The notes beneath the pieces were generated by a model that worked only from the letters and a program-made list of their open reading frames with translations, was not told where the DNA came from and made no database searches. The position numbers were made by a program, and so were the translations under genes. DNA of 64,000 nt from Patellaria atrata CBS 101060 (taxonomy: Eukaryota; Ascomycota; Dothideomycetes; Patellariales; Patellariaceae), in the NCBI GenBank assembly GCA_010093705.1, contig MU006097.1:1112672-1176671 (forward strand). The letters run 5' to 3'. Below, in pieces: positions 45,757 through 57,493 of the stretch (positions are counted from its first letter, which is position 1; the number at the start of each line of letters is the position of its first letter).

Positions 45757-48700
45757 TCAGTCGTAGCTCCCAACACCAATCTGACTCGCAAAAGCCGTCG
45801 AAACGCTCCTAACATCATCATCGTCGAACGCACCGCCGCCACCACGTCCAATGCCCCGTCCGAAGCCGCGCTCATGGTTGTCATTTCCGCGGCCGCTAGA
45901 CTCAACGTAGCGCTTGAGACGATCCGACTGACTAAGGCTCGTGGGCTTGGCTGTATCATTGAGAGATAGACCAGTGAGACTAACGCCGCCTTTCTCGTTG
46001 ACGCTGCCAGTCATATCAGTGAGTTCACTCGCCGCGATACTCTCACCCGCGACAGAGCTCGCAACGTCGTTATGCTTGGGCTTAGAGCCCAGACCGCCGC
46101 GAGCGCCTTGGAGAGTAGGCCATGCTTCAGTAAAGCCTTGGAACATTGGCGGGTAGTTAGATGGCATGCCCACTCCCCCACCGAGAGCTGAAGAGTGCAC
46201 AGAGGAAACGTCGTCGGGGATGTAGCCAACAATAGAGCCGCCGTCGTTGTAGTCGTGACGTTGGGGTTTACCGTTCATTCTGCCAGCTGCCATGTTGGAC
46301 GCCGCTTGCATTGCCATTTGGTAGCGCTGAGGGCCGCGGTAGTTTTGCTTCGGCCGGCTGAACTGTAGAAGTGAGACTTGGAGGTTGGACAATGGTCCTT
46401 CAACGAGGCAGTTCCGCTCCTTGAAATGGAGGAGTAGATAATGCCACAAGGGGTGCTTTGAGAGGACCTTCGGGTTACCGAGGATGACTAGTCCATATTT
46501 GGCACGTGTAAGAGCAACGTTGAGACGGCGAGGGTCGCTTAGGAAACCAATGCCTTGGTGGTCATTAGAGCGGACGCAAGAGAGAACGATAAAGTCTTTC
46601 TCACGACCCTGGAATGCATCTACTGACGCAACCTCCACCTCTTTGTAAGTCTCTTTCTTGAATGTGCCAGTCGCTTGCATACTGCTGACCACATAGCTAC
46701 GCTGTCCCTCATACGGGGTGATAATACCAATATCCTGAGGCTTTACACCCGCCTTGAAGAATCTAGTTACGATCTTCTCGACGTTGGAAGCTTCCGTGCG
46801 ATTAAGGTAGGATGTACCAGACGCTGAAATTTCTTCGTTGCCAAGATTAGACCAGAACATCATGGGAGCATCAACCACAGGCCAGGGGAAGTCTACCTCG
46901 CGTCGTAGACGCTGTTGCATGGTAACACCGTTCTGCAAAGAACCCTCGTAGAACATGTTCGACGGAAATTCGGATAAGCAAGGATGCATACGATATTGTA
47001 CTTGGAGTCTGATTGGTGCACATCCTAGGATAACAAGACGCTCGAATAGAGACTGATTGAGGCCAGCCTTCGCTGCCTTCTTATTCATGATTACAGGTCC
47101 GAGCTGTTGATGATCTCCAACTAGCACGACCTGTTTACATCCGAGAACGAGGGGAATCATACACTCTGGCTCAGCTGATTGAGTGGACTCGTCGATCAAA
47201 ACAGTGCGGAACTTGAATTTTGACAAACGGGGATCTCCTGCACCAACACAAGTGCAACAGATAACGTCCGCATTGCTCAAGATCTCACGCTCCGCAGCTC
47301 GGGTGAGTTGCTTGAATTTCTTCTCATCCTGACTAGACAATTCCCCCAGCTCGGCCTTGAGCTGATTGAGTTTGTTCAATTCAACGTTGGTATCATTCAT
47401 GCGGACTTGTTCATGAAGTGACAAGAACCCAACGGATGATTCGACATCCTCACGAGACTTAGCCGTTACACGAACAGTCTTCAATCCAGTACGATGGATA
47501 CGTTCGCATAGCTGGTCAACGGCGACGTTAGAAGGTGCACAAACAAGGACTTGTCCACCATTGATCTTCGCGAGATGGTAAATGATAGTGGCAGAAGTGA
47601 CCGTTTTGCCAGTCCCAGGAGGCCCCTGAATCAAGCTGAGGGGTTTCTGAATAACGCTCTTGACCGCGTTGATCTGACTGTTATTTAATTCAGGAAGGCC
47701 TGGTACGCTAAACTTACGAGGAAGCTGGGTCTTCATCGGTGCTGCAGCAACTTCATGACCAAGTAGACGGTGGAAGATGTAACCGGAGACGCTCATTTCG
47801 TCAATGGCGAAAGTCTTCATAGCATGTTGCATGCGATCGAATGAGGTAGCTTTCCACACATAATCAGCACTAAAATTATGTGTACACTCCGTTGCGACAG
47901 ACTTGTGATCTCCCTTAGTGCGTAACTCGATAGTGACCTCGTCGGATTGATTGTTTGGAATCTTGATAACGTAACCAACCCCTTCCCAGTGTGGCCTAAG
48001 TTCTCCGGAGTATCTGAGTCGCATCTCGTCTCCGACTGCTAACTTGACATCACCTAGCTCTAATTTGGGTAGTACAAAGCTCGCAAGGTGCTTGTTGTTG
48101 AGACCAACATCCCAGCGGACAACCAGCCCATCTTGTGATTGAGCTTCCTTCAACTTCCGATCATAATCTGCCTCAATTTTTACGAGCGGTCCAAATACGT
48201 TCTGGTATTGGTAGGCATCATCGTATCGGAGTAACACCGGAGCAGGCTCATCGTCAACTCCAGCCCCTTTTTCCAGATCGGCCACGGTGGCGTTCGCATT
48301 ATCCTTCCACATTTCTTCTAACTTGGCGATCATCTGCGGGCTAAGATGTCTCGCACGAAGCTGCTCCTGATCTGATGGGGCTGATACAAGCCATGGAAGG
48401 AAAGATCGGTCCTCGATGAGTGGTTGCCACCTTGAAGTATCCCAGTTCATGTCCTTCGAAGATGGCATTGCCGCACATGGTTGGCGGCATAGAAGAACAA
48501 CTACTGTATCCGATTTGGCGGGAATGAATCCAAGGAGGAAGACGTTCTTCGTACCGCAATTGTAGCATTCCAACACAGTATCTCCTAGAGAGGAGAGAGA
48601 ATGTAGCTGCACCTCTTTGTGGCGCGCTCGAACAAGGTGGTTAATAATATGGGAGGACGAGGTATTCCCGCGAGCGCTGCAGAACCATTTGTTACAGGTT

Positions 48701-49074
48701 AAGCATTTGACTACACTGCTTGTGTTGTGGATCCCACAATATCTAGAAAATCATTGAAATTAGCTTGAGCACGCAAAACTACTACACCTATGCTAGTAGA
48801 CATACGCGCAAGCATGACTGGGTAGCTCAACTTCCTCCTCCACTTTATGTTTTCCTTTGCCATTCGCACCATGCACGGCCATGCTAGCCATACTCTCTAC
48901 ATCATCGTCGTCGTAGACGTCGGTCTCTTCATCATCGTCCAGGCGTCTTCGGCGCTCACCGGTGAGTCCCCGGCCGAACTCGCCATCTAGAATACTTTCA
49001 TCATCTCCAGCGTTTATGGTGGAAGCCGAATCTGAGATCAAGTGGTTACTTAGATGCGTAAATGCCCCTTCCAT
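45757..49074 (-). CDS. upf1: UPF1/NAM7 nonsense-mediated decay RNA helicase
   Basis: Upf1 is the ATP-dependent 5'-3' RNA helicase that drives nonsense-mediated mRNA decay, with Upf2 binding its Cys/His domain. Two exons (48806-49074 and 45757-48742) give 1,084 residues. An acidic N-terminus is followed by the Cys/His zinc domain from about residue 87 ([18 protein letters not shown], then [17 protein letters not shown] and CYNCGTKN). Helicase core: [11 protein letters not shown] near 461-470, [52 protein letters not shown] and NVALTRAK. The tail is Gly/Arg rich ([13 protein letters not shown]) and ends GVGSYD, as in fungal Upf1. All superfamily 1 motifs are intact. It is divergent from IMP4 across a 607-base spacer. 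Confidence 0.97.
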
Positions 49075-49681
49075 GACCAGGTGGCCTCGTTGGACGAGGG
49101 GCTTGCGAGGCTGTGATGGTTGTATGTCCTATTGGTTTTCTCCTGAAAAGTTTTTAAGCGCCAGTTTCTCAGAAAAGTGTTACTGGTCCACTACGTCCAG
49201 TACGTGGAAGAGTTACAGGAACCTAGGGAGGTGTAGGTGGCGGAAGAAGCTTTGATGGGTGAACCGACCTCGCTTCGGTGCGGGAATGAAGGGTAGACGC
49301 TTAGGGTTGCGGCGAAGAACCGGTCTAATAATCGGCCTTTCACGGTACCTAAGACACAGTATGTAAGGAAAAGAAAAGAAAAGGAATGTTAGAAGAGATC
49401 TTTATTGGAAAAAATCGAAGAATTAAGCTACAGTGAACCACGGAAGGTCATAACTGAGCTGTCAGTACCCGGTCAATGGTTGAAGCTTCCTCGCCCAAAT
49501 TCCGAGCAAAGAAGTGCCAAGAGTTTACTCCAAAATTTATATCGACCTTTTGCTTCACTTCTGAACAGCTCACAAATCTATACTAACAACGTCGTTACAC
49601 AGCCATAAAGAAGGATAGCGAAAGCTATTAAAACCAGGCAACAGACATAAAGTGCCACTGTCCTAATTGCTTCTCTCCAAC
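49075..49681. promoter_or_regulatory. Divergent promoter region of UPF1 and IMP4
   Basis: Both genes start at its edges and read outwards. It contains a purine run (aaggaaaagaaaagaaaagg) near 49367-49386. No TATA box stands out on either side. Confidence 0.5.
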
Positions 49682-50630
49682 ATGATTGTATGCTAACCCC
49701 CCTCTACCACTCCGGTATTCCCTCTCTAATCTGCCACAGCGCCGCAATGCTCGCCAACGACGCGATTACCTCTACCGGCGCGCCCTCACCCTCCGCGATG
49801 CCGAAATCGCCGCCAAACGTAGCGCCCTTAAAAAGTCTCTCGCAACGGGAAAACCACTCGACAGCTCAATCGCCAACGATACTACTTTGCGGGCCGACTA
49901 CGCCTACGACGAAACGCGGGCCGACCGGACCGCAGAAGATGAGCTCGACCTCGACGACGAATACGCGCAATTATCCGGCGTCGTGGACCCGCGTGTACTG
50001 GTAACAACCTCCCGCGACCCGAGTTCAAGGTTAGGCGGTTTCGCAAAGGAGATTAGGTTGCTTTTGCCGACGAGTATAAGGTTGAACAGGGGAAATTTAG
50101 TCATGGGGAATATGGTGTCGAGTGCTCTAGCCGCGGGACTGAGTGATATTGTGCTTTTGCACGAACATAGGGGGACGCCAACTGCGATGACTATTTCGCA
50201 TTTTCCTCATGGACCGACGGCGAGCTTTTCACTCCATAATGTGGTATTACGCCACGATATACCGAATGCGACAAGGGGAACTGTTAGTGAGAGTTACCCA
50301 CATCTAATCTTTGACGGGTTTACTACAAAGCTGGGTCAGCGGGTCGTTAAGATTTTGAAGCATTTGTGGCCACCAAGAGAGCCGATTATTGGATCGAAGA
50401 ATCTAGGGAGTAGGGTTGTGACGTTCAAGAATATCGACGATAACATTGAAATGCGGCACCATGTGTTTGTGAGGACAGGGTATGATAGCGTGGAATTAGC
50501 GGAAGTGGGACCTAGGATGTCATTGAGGCTATTCGAGATTAGAGGTGGGACACTTGATAATAAGGACGGAGATGTCGAGTGGCACTTGAATCAGTATACC
50601 CGGACGAGTCGTAAGAAAGATTACTTGTAA
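49682..50630 (+). CDS. imp4: Imp4, U3 snoRNP Brix-domain protein
   Basis: Imp4 binds the U3 snoRNA and pre-rRNA and helps 18S processing in the nucleolus as part of the small-subunit processome. The first coding exon is only six bases (49682-49687, Met-Ile). A 52-base intron (49688-49739) follows, and exon 2 (49740-50630) gives 298 residues in all. The joined start [19 protein letters not shown] matches the family, whereas reading through the intron would give an atypical N-terminus. The Brix domain runs from about residue 85: [19 protein letters not shown], then [17 protein letters not shown] and [15 protein letters not shown]. The C-terminus [16 protein letters not shown] is typical. All expected parts are present. 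Confidence 0.96.
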
Positions 50631-51050
50631 ATGCCGAGTGGGTTCGGTACCTAGGAAGATATCATGCATTGTCGGCGTTCGAGAAGCGAGCATTCACAGG
50701 AGTTACGGCAATCGAAATAATTAGTCGTTTCGTTTCATACATCATGAGCCCTCATTGCTCTCAGCGCCGATACGCATCGCAAGTGGAAAGAAATAGCAAA
50801 GTAAACAGGAACCACAGAAAACAATAACGCCGTATCACCTAGCCCGCCGCCCTGATAGTGAAAGGAAAACTGAAAAGATGACATTGAGACGAGATGCAAA
50901 AACGACACGCTCTGCTAATGCATCCAGATGCTAGCAACACAGATGATAACACGAGATCAAAATGGATCTAAAGGACATGTAGAACAGGAGGCGCCATGGT
51001 GGTATGATGCAGAGGAAGATGCAAAGTCCAGAGATGCAGAACGGTATCTA
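50631..51050. other. Convergent 3' spacer between IMP4 and CDC14
   Basis: The two genes converge, so this should contain both 3' UTRs and terminators. No other feature seen. Confidence 0.55.
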
Positions 51051-53075
51051 CTAAGAACGAGATCGAGAAATTGTGCCAACACTTCCTACGCGGCCGCTCG
51101 TCTTTCGCACCGATGTCTTGCCTTCAGTGCTACGGCGGGTAGGGCTGGATCTTTGCTTAACAACGCTCATTGTTGCCGCACCATTACCACTCTTTGAGTT
51201 TGAGGGAGTCTTTGGTCGCGACATTCGATTTTCAACGTCACTTTCGCCGTAACTCCACTCCTCCTTCGTTGTGGTGGTAGTCGTAGTAGTCATGCTTACG
51301 GCTCTTCTTCCGTCCTTGGTGCTAGGTGACCTTCCTGATGGAGATCGTGAGGCTTTTCGAGACATGGCTAGAACCCTCAATTGATACTCCTCTTCGCTCT
51401 CAGAGTCATTTCTTGTTATGCGGTGCATAGAGACAACTTCTGTGTCGGGATGAACATATGGACCGTCCTCGTATATGCTATTCGACTTGTTATTCGTGCC
51501 ATAGACCTTACTTGTTTTCCTCGGTTGACCTGGAGTCGGAGCGGGAAGGTTTTCATTTGATACCGACGCCTGTGGGACCTGATCGTTGGAACGGATTTCT
51601 CCGAGAGCGGAACGTTTCTGATTCCCATGGGGTGGTGTGAACGTCTGGCCATTGCTGTGATGACGATGCTTGTGTGAAGCCCTGGTCGGTGTTGATGGCA
51701 TCATAGCTGCGAGTTTTTCCTTCATAGAATCCTCGAACCACCATTCACGGAATGTACCTTGGTTTAGATGCAACCAATGCTGTTGAGGCCCGACAACCAT
51801 CCCTGGACGCATAAAGCGCATAAATGCAATGACTTCATTTGCGGTAAACCCGTGCCTGTAGATAAGGTATGCTCCTATCAAACACCCTGTCCTTCCGAGG
51901 CCAGCTTTGCAATGTACCGCAATACCTTTCTTTCTGACCGTTATCATCTCATGTGCCATGTTGATAAACTTTCTGACATATGTTAACGGCGGGCAAGTCC
52001 CGTCGTCAAAGATCATGTCCTTGTGCTTGATCCCTAATGCCTGGAAATATGATGGCGAGTACAATTGCGAATTCAGTCGTACAACGAGGCCAATGTTGCG
52101 TGTAGCAAAGTGCGATAGGACGTTTTTGACTGGAATAGGAATATTCGCTTTCTGTATTTCATTCACATTCCTTGGGAGTTTCGCGTATTCTGGGGACGAT
52201 TCAGAAATTGGGTCGATTATTTTTGTTTGCGGAGACGCAAATGCAAGGAAATGGGGGGTAAGCCAGTTGAAATCTCCCATGTCGACGCGTTCGTACGTCT
52301 CATATCTGTTCCACCATCAGCAACTGCTCGTTTCTCCACTTTGAGTAAACTTACTCCTCCAAACTAAATTCTCTTAATCCACATAGTCCTTCCTCCTTAG
52401 CTTTCCAGACTCCGTACACTACGTCCTGTATGGTGAGACCATAATCTGCTTGACTGTATCCAGCATCCCGGAATGGCATGCACGGAGGATCCATTTGAGC
52501 AATTGGCGCAAGCGCGAGATGGGGTGGCCAAGACTGGATCAAGACCATATAGCATGCTAATATGCATGCAGCATTTGCTCGAGCTAGGTTTTCAAGATCA
52601 GTTAATGATCTACTGTACGCCGGGGTTAAAATACCTCTCGAGTCCGCATAGCTCCAAAATACCACACTACGGTTCTCGTTCGCAGAATCCCCTAGCACAT
52701 CGTGTAATTGGACCGCGAATCTGTATAAGTGTCCAATGTGCAATGGTCCAAAGTCGGCGTGGAATGCATTGTACAGAAGACTGTCGTCAATAGAAAAGTA
52801 GACAGGAGGCTTTGTATTCAAGTTGCTGGTAGATGGTGTAGGCCCAGCTTGCGCTCTAGAGCGTTTTGTTGGTGAGCGGGTGGGCTTTACTGGGTACGGG
52901 AAAGGTGTCTTAGGTGTTGGGGGATGAGTGTATGAGGCAAGGTACAAGCGATCTAATTTTCATTAAGTAGTAGATCCAAATACGATATTTACGGTGACAT
53001 ACCTTGAATGTACTCGATGACTTGCCCATAACTAGTCGCAGAACCAGTCGCCATCTCGGCGGCGGTTGATGACAT
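51051..53075 (-). CDS. cdc14: Cdc14 dual-specificity phosphatase
   Basis: Cdc14 dephosphorylates CDK substrates at mitotic exit and cytokinesis, cycling between nucleolus and cytoplasm or septum. Three exons (53003-53075, 52355-52952, 51051-52305) join to 641 residues. An N-terminal non-catalytic dual-specificity-like domain (RLYLASYTHPPTPKTP to about residue 220) is followed by the catalytic domain. Its P-loop, VHCKAGLGRTGCLIGAYLIY, has the nucleophilic Cys near 355, and FDDGTCPP carries the general acid Asp. FMRFMRPGMVVGPQQHWLH follows the loop, as in Cdc14. The 200-residue C-terminal tail is Ser/Thr/Arg rich, with several SP sites and a KRS/RSRS-type ending, which is likely regulatory. The gene is divergent from the SET-domain gene across 622 bases. 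Confidence 0.96.
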
Positions 53076-53697
53076 TGTTGTACTTGCAATGTCAATACCT
53101 AAATTCTTTCCGTATGTGGAAGATGAAGATTGTATGCGTTCTGCGTTCGTTTTCGTCTCGATGTGAACGTGCGGTCAGTGTTGGTGTCTAGTACCAGGGC
53201 GGCGGACTTGGAGACGCGAGAAAAGATAAAACAGATAATATAATGCGCAAGCTCTCGGACGCTGATGATCTACTCTCTGAACAAATAAAGAAGAACTCGT
53301 AAAGATGGGAACGTTGTTGAGTAGAGACTGGAAGAGATCGAGAGATGGAGGCTTTGATTTTCTATGTGAGACCCGACGCATTGTTATTATTGATGTTTAC
53401 CGCTCTAACATCTAACCCTCTTTGGATTAGTGTCGTTGTTAGGCAGGACTCGACAACTTGGCTTGTGCTCGTCTCAGCATACCGTCGGGTAACCTGCCGA
53501 CATTCGACCAGTCTTTCGTCAAGAATATATGTTGTCGCCTTAAATTTGGAAAGCGATATCTTCCTTTCTTATAGTATCCAGGCGAATTCCGTTCACATAG
53601 CTCATCCAAATTGTCAAATATTATCATTTCCCTTCGTACGACAAAGAGTTGCAACTCGGGAATTGAGCCTACTGTCGAATAATTAACCATTGACGAG
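53076..53697. promoter_or_regulatory. Divergent promoter region of CDC14 and SET-domain gene
   Basis: Both genes start at its edges. No clear TATA box or repeated motif was seen. Confidence 0.45.
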
Positions 53698-55600
53698 ATG
53701 ATACGTCGGGGTCGAAAGGAGGGATGGTTTAAGAACCCTATCACTACATTCCGTCCTTGGGCGGAATTCAATGGAACCAAATTCGATGGTATTCGAATAG
53801 GTCCTTTGCGAGGGTTGGAAAGTCGCGGTTCGTGTGTTATTGCTACTCGCGATTTAAGTCATGAAGATGACATACCTCTGGTTGTCGTACCAAATGACTT
53901 GATCTTGTCACTCGAGGGAGTGCAACTTCAGGCAAAATCTGACAAAAGACTACATGAGTTACTGGAGGCTCTGGGACATTTTGGGAAGGTAGGTGACGTG
54001 AAATGCATTTTGCATTCTGTCCTTATTTAATAGTCAGATTATTTTCACTTTAGCTTCTCTTATCACTTCCCCTGTGATGGCACTTCTGACTTTCTAAATG
54101 CTTGCGATGGGATGTTTTCTATCTTTAGCTCGTGCAATCTCATGAGACGAATTTGAAATTATCTAGTTTTTATACATCAAGCGTATCATGCGATTCTTCT
54201 ATTTCTACCTAGTCCGTTCAGACATTCTCAGTTATTCTTACTCTTCAAATAGACAACCAGAGGTGCTGTGTTGACCTTTCTATTGTTACAAGCTACTATT
54301 GCTTGCCCTGATATTCCGACAGGAACTGGTGTCCAGAGCCCTTTAACTGAGTAAATCACACAAAATCATTCTGTATTCTCAGTTAACTAACAAATTTAAG
54401 ATACGTCAAGTTTCTACCTGAAGAGATGCTCCCAACATTCTGGAGCGAAGAGGAACGTGAACTTCTCATTGGCACTACTCTGAAACCTGCTGTAGAAGCT
54501 AAACTTCAAAGTCTACAGAGAGAATTCGGTATGCTGAAAGAAACCACTCAAGCAATTGAATGGTGTGCGAAGTACTGGTGGGATGACGAAGAGGGCTTTG
54601 TCACATTCGACGATTGGAAACAAGTCGACGCTATGTATAGGTCTCGAGCACTAGAGTTCCCTGGCATTGGAGATGCAATGGTGCCTTGTGTTGATATGGC
54701 CAATCACGCTGCTGGTGCAGCTACCATGGCACTTTACGAATCAGATAATAGTGGGAATGGTATATTACTACTTCGTGAGGAGAAAATGGTGAAGGAAGGG
54801 AATGAGATCACGATAACGTAGGTCACAGAATAAGCCGACGCCCAAATTATACTATAGCTAATAGGTAACCAAGGTATGGGGATGAAAAGGGTGCATGTGA
54901 AATGCTTTTTTCTTACGGATTCCTTGAAACATCAATGAATACAGCCAGCGTGATGTTTCTCGACGTCAAAATACCAGAAGATGACCCTCTCAAAGCGGCA
55001 AAGATGGCCATATCGAACTCTGCTCCAGGCATAAGGATTTTCGATAAGGGTGAAAGTACTGACTGGGAAAGCGATTTCATGTGGCTGATATGCATTAACG
55101 AGGAAGACGGACTTGAGTTTGATGTGATGCAGACAACAGATGGGGATAGAGAAATTCGAGCATCATGGAAAGGTACAGAGCTGCTTGACCCCTCAAAGAT
55201 AAGGGAGCTTCTACAAGCGGACCCAATGTGGGATGTTTACAGACTTCGAGCTACTGCGATTGTCCAGGATCGAGTTGAAGCACAATTGCGGTTGCTATTC
55301 GCCAGTGAAGACTTCATCACCGATTCTCTTTCGAACAATAATGGACGAATTACGCAAAATATTGCCTCATTGGCTGGGAAGCTGCGGAGACTCGAAACAG
55401 AACTGTTAGAACGAGCATACGGTGAACTTGAGGACCAGGTAGGTTATTTCTTCGCTGACGTATGTCCCGGCTACACTTACAGCTAATCAAAACAATTACT
55501 GGGCATGCAGAAGATCGCCATAGCCAATTCAGACGTTGTTAAAAGCTATTTAGAGTTCATTTCTCAAGGAACGACTGTTTTGGACGAAGACTTCTCTTAA
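53698..55600 (+). CDS. SET-domain lysine/histidine methyltransferase (RLSMT/SETD3-like)
   Basis: Five exons (53698-53988, 54253-54350, 54401-54817, 54874-55438, 55511-55600) join in frame to 486 residues. The split SET domain is visible: IRIGPLRGLESRGSCVIATR near residues 30-50; the conserved PCVDMANHAA, where the Asn-His pair contacts AdoMet, near 235; and ITYGDEKGACEMLFSYGFLE, the catalytic Tyr region, near 270-290. The C-terminal half is helical and resembles a Rubis-substrate-binding domain. Proteins of this architecture, including yeast Rkm-type enzymes and animal SETD3, methylate non-histone targets such as ribosomal proteins or actin. The target here is not predictable. Intron 1 is longer than its neighbours (264 bases) and AT-rich. 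Confidence 0.9.
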
Positions 55601-57493
55601 GGCGAGCAGTTCGGACCCTCAACTGAGTTCTACCCCAGACTTTCCCCGCGTTCAAAGTCGGAGATGCAGAGACAGACACAACACCAAACCCATTGAGAGT
55701 TGGCGCACATGCAAGTCGATGAAATATTTCACGAATGTCTAGAGAGCAACCTCAAGGCGATTGTAAAGCTGCATGATCACCCGAAAAGCGATAGAAGGAT
55801 AGGACCACGAGGAATTGATTTAGTTCTACGACCCTATTCGGATCTGGAGCAATGTGTCACTCTCTGAGATGTTGACACGGGCAATACCGTCAAGAGAGGA
55901 ATCAGTTCCGCATAGCTGAATATAGCTCGCGTGGTGTTTTCAGCTCTTGGTAGGATCGTATGATAATTATTCGTCGAATGTTCTAAACTTCTACAAGATG
56001 TAAGCACATGTACCTTACGCATATTTACTTGACATGCAGGTGGTGCATTTCTGCATGAGGGGTTTACTATTTTCATGGCACACGAGGTGGCTGGAAGGGC
56101 GAGACCCTAAGTGCAACCTTTTCGAAAATGATGCACACCATGTTGATCTCAACAGAACGATGATGTATCTCTAGTTTCCAACTACTAGGACTCCTCGCTT
56201 GATGCTGTCATGCGGTGAGCATTCCGATTTCTTAGCAAAGTAGCCATTTATCAAATGTATCTTCTTGGTCTCTATTTGGGTACATACAGTTGGCGATCTC
56301 TGCTATTCAAGGCTCAATTAGGTGCTGATCTTTTAATGCGTTAGAAGAGTTGAGGGTTGAGGAAGGCAGACTGGTCATCATCACCGGAGGTATCTCAAAC
56401 AACTGGGAAAGTGCCGAGAAAAAGCACCAATAACGGTACTGGAGTTTGTTTCTTTCTCTTCCAAAACGGCAGTGAACGGGTCGGTCGCCACGAGGGCTGA
56501 CTGCTGAGTGCTGTGCTGAGTGCTGAGCGAGAGAGAAACCCAAGTCTATGTATTTCTTGGGACCCCAGATGAACTAGGATACCCCCACCAACATTCGTCT
56601 TACCGTCTTCTTGAAAGCCGAACCCGGAATGTCACTTCACGGCTCGTGACAGAGTTCCATACAGATCCCACACGTCTAAATCCTGAAATACGACGGAAAG
56701 CTCAACGATACTATCATAAGTACTAACGGTACTCAAGATCTTCCAGCAATCATAGCGGACGGGCCAATGTTGGAACATTGTGCCTGATCCGACACTTTGA
56801 ATTCATCTCGAAGATTGTTCTGATTTGTATTTGGACAAGTACTCCGTAGGCGGATAATATCGGAAAGCCAACGAACGGCCCAACAGGAGAATTCAACCGG
56901 CGTTTGTTAGCTCGATAGCAAAGTGACATCCATAGCAAATCCCCCGCGCTCGTCAGCCTACCCCAAGGCTCCTCAAGCCCCCCCTTGGCCCATCCTTTAG
57001 GTTCCTTGACTTCCTTAACGGCATATCCACGCACGTTCTGGATCAAATTTTAAGTTACTTCATCTCTCTTAAACCCATTGCGGTCTAGTCTGTTGCCAAA
57101 ATCTGGAGAACGAGAAGGCAAGTGAAGCCTGACTGAGCGCATACTAAAATACCGGGGGTTGGCTTACGGCCTTCGATCCCATATCGTTCGGTGCATGAGC
57201 ACTTTACTTCATACAACTCTCACACCCACCCACCTCAGACGTAAACTTCACACGACTATCCTCTTTGTTGACCTGGATAACTTCAAGACTGTCATCGAAA
57301 CCCAAGCCCTTCGCTTCAACACTCGGACTCCTATCCAAACTTAACAACATCTGAAAAGATTTGGTGCACAACATCTCCATTACAGTCAGCTAACTTAAGC
57401 CGCATGCGCTCCACGTCTTGTCATCGAGGTACAATCGGCGGGTTTGAACAAGGTGCTACATACGCATAGCTAGGAACATCAAATCTTGTCACA
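55601..57493. other. 1.9-kb spacer and FacB/Cat8 leader
   Basis: It holds the 3' end of the SET gene and the promoter and 5' leader of the transcription factor. The leader contains upstream ATGs, including a possible short frame beginning at 57195. Imperfect repeats of tgctgagtgc lie at about 56503-56526. No gene is supported. Confidence 0.5.
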
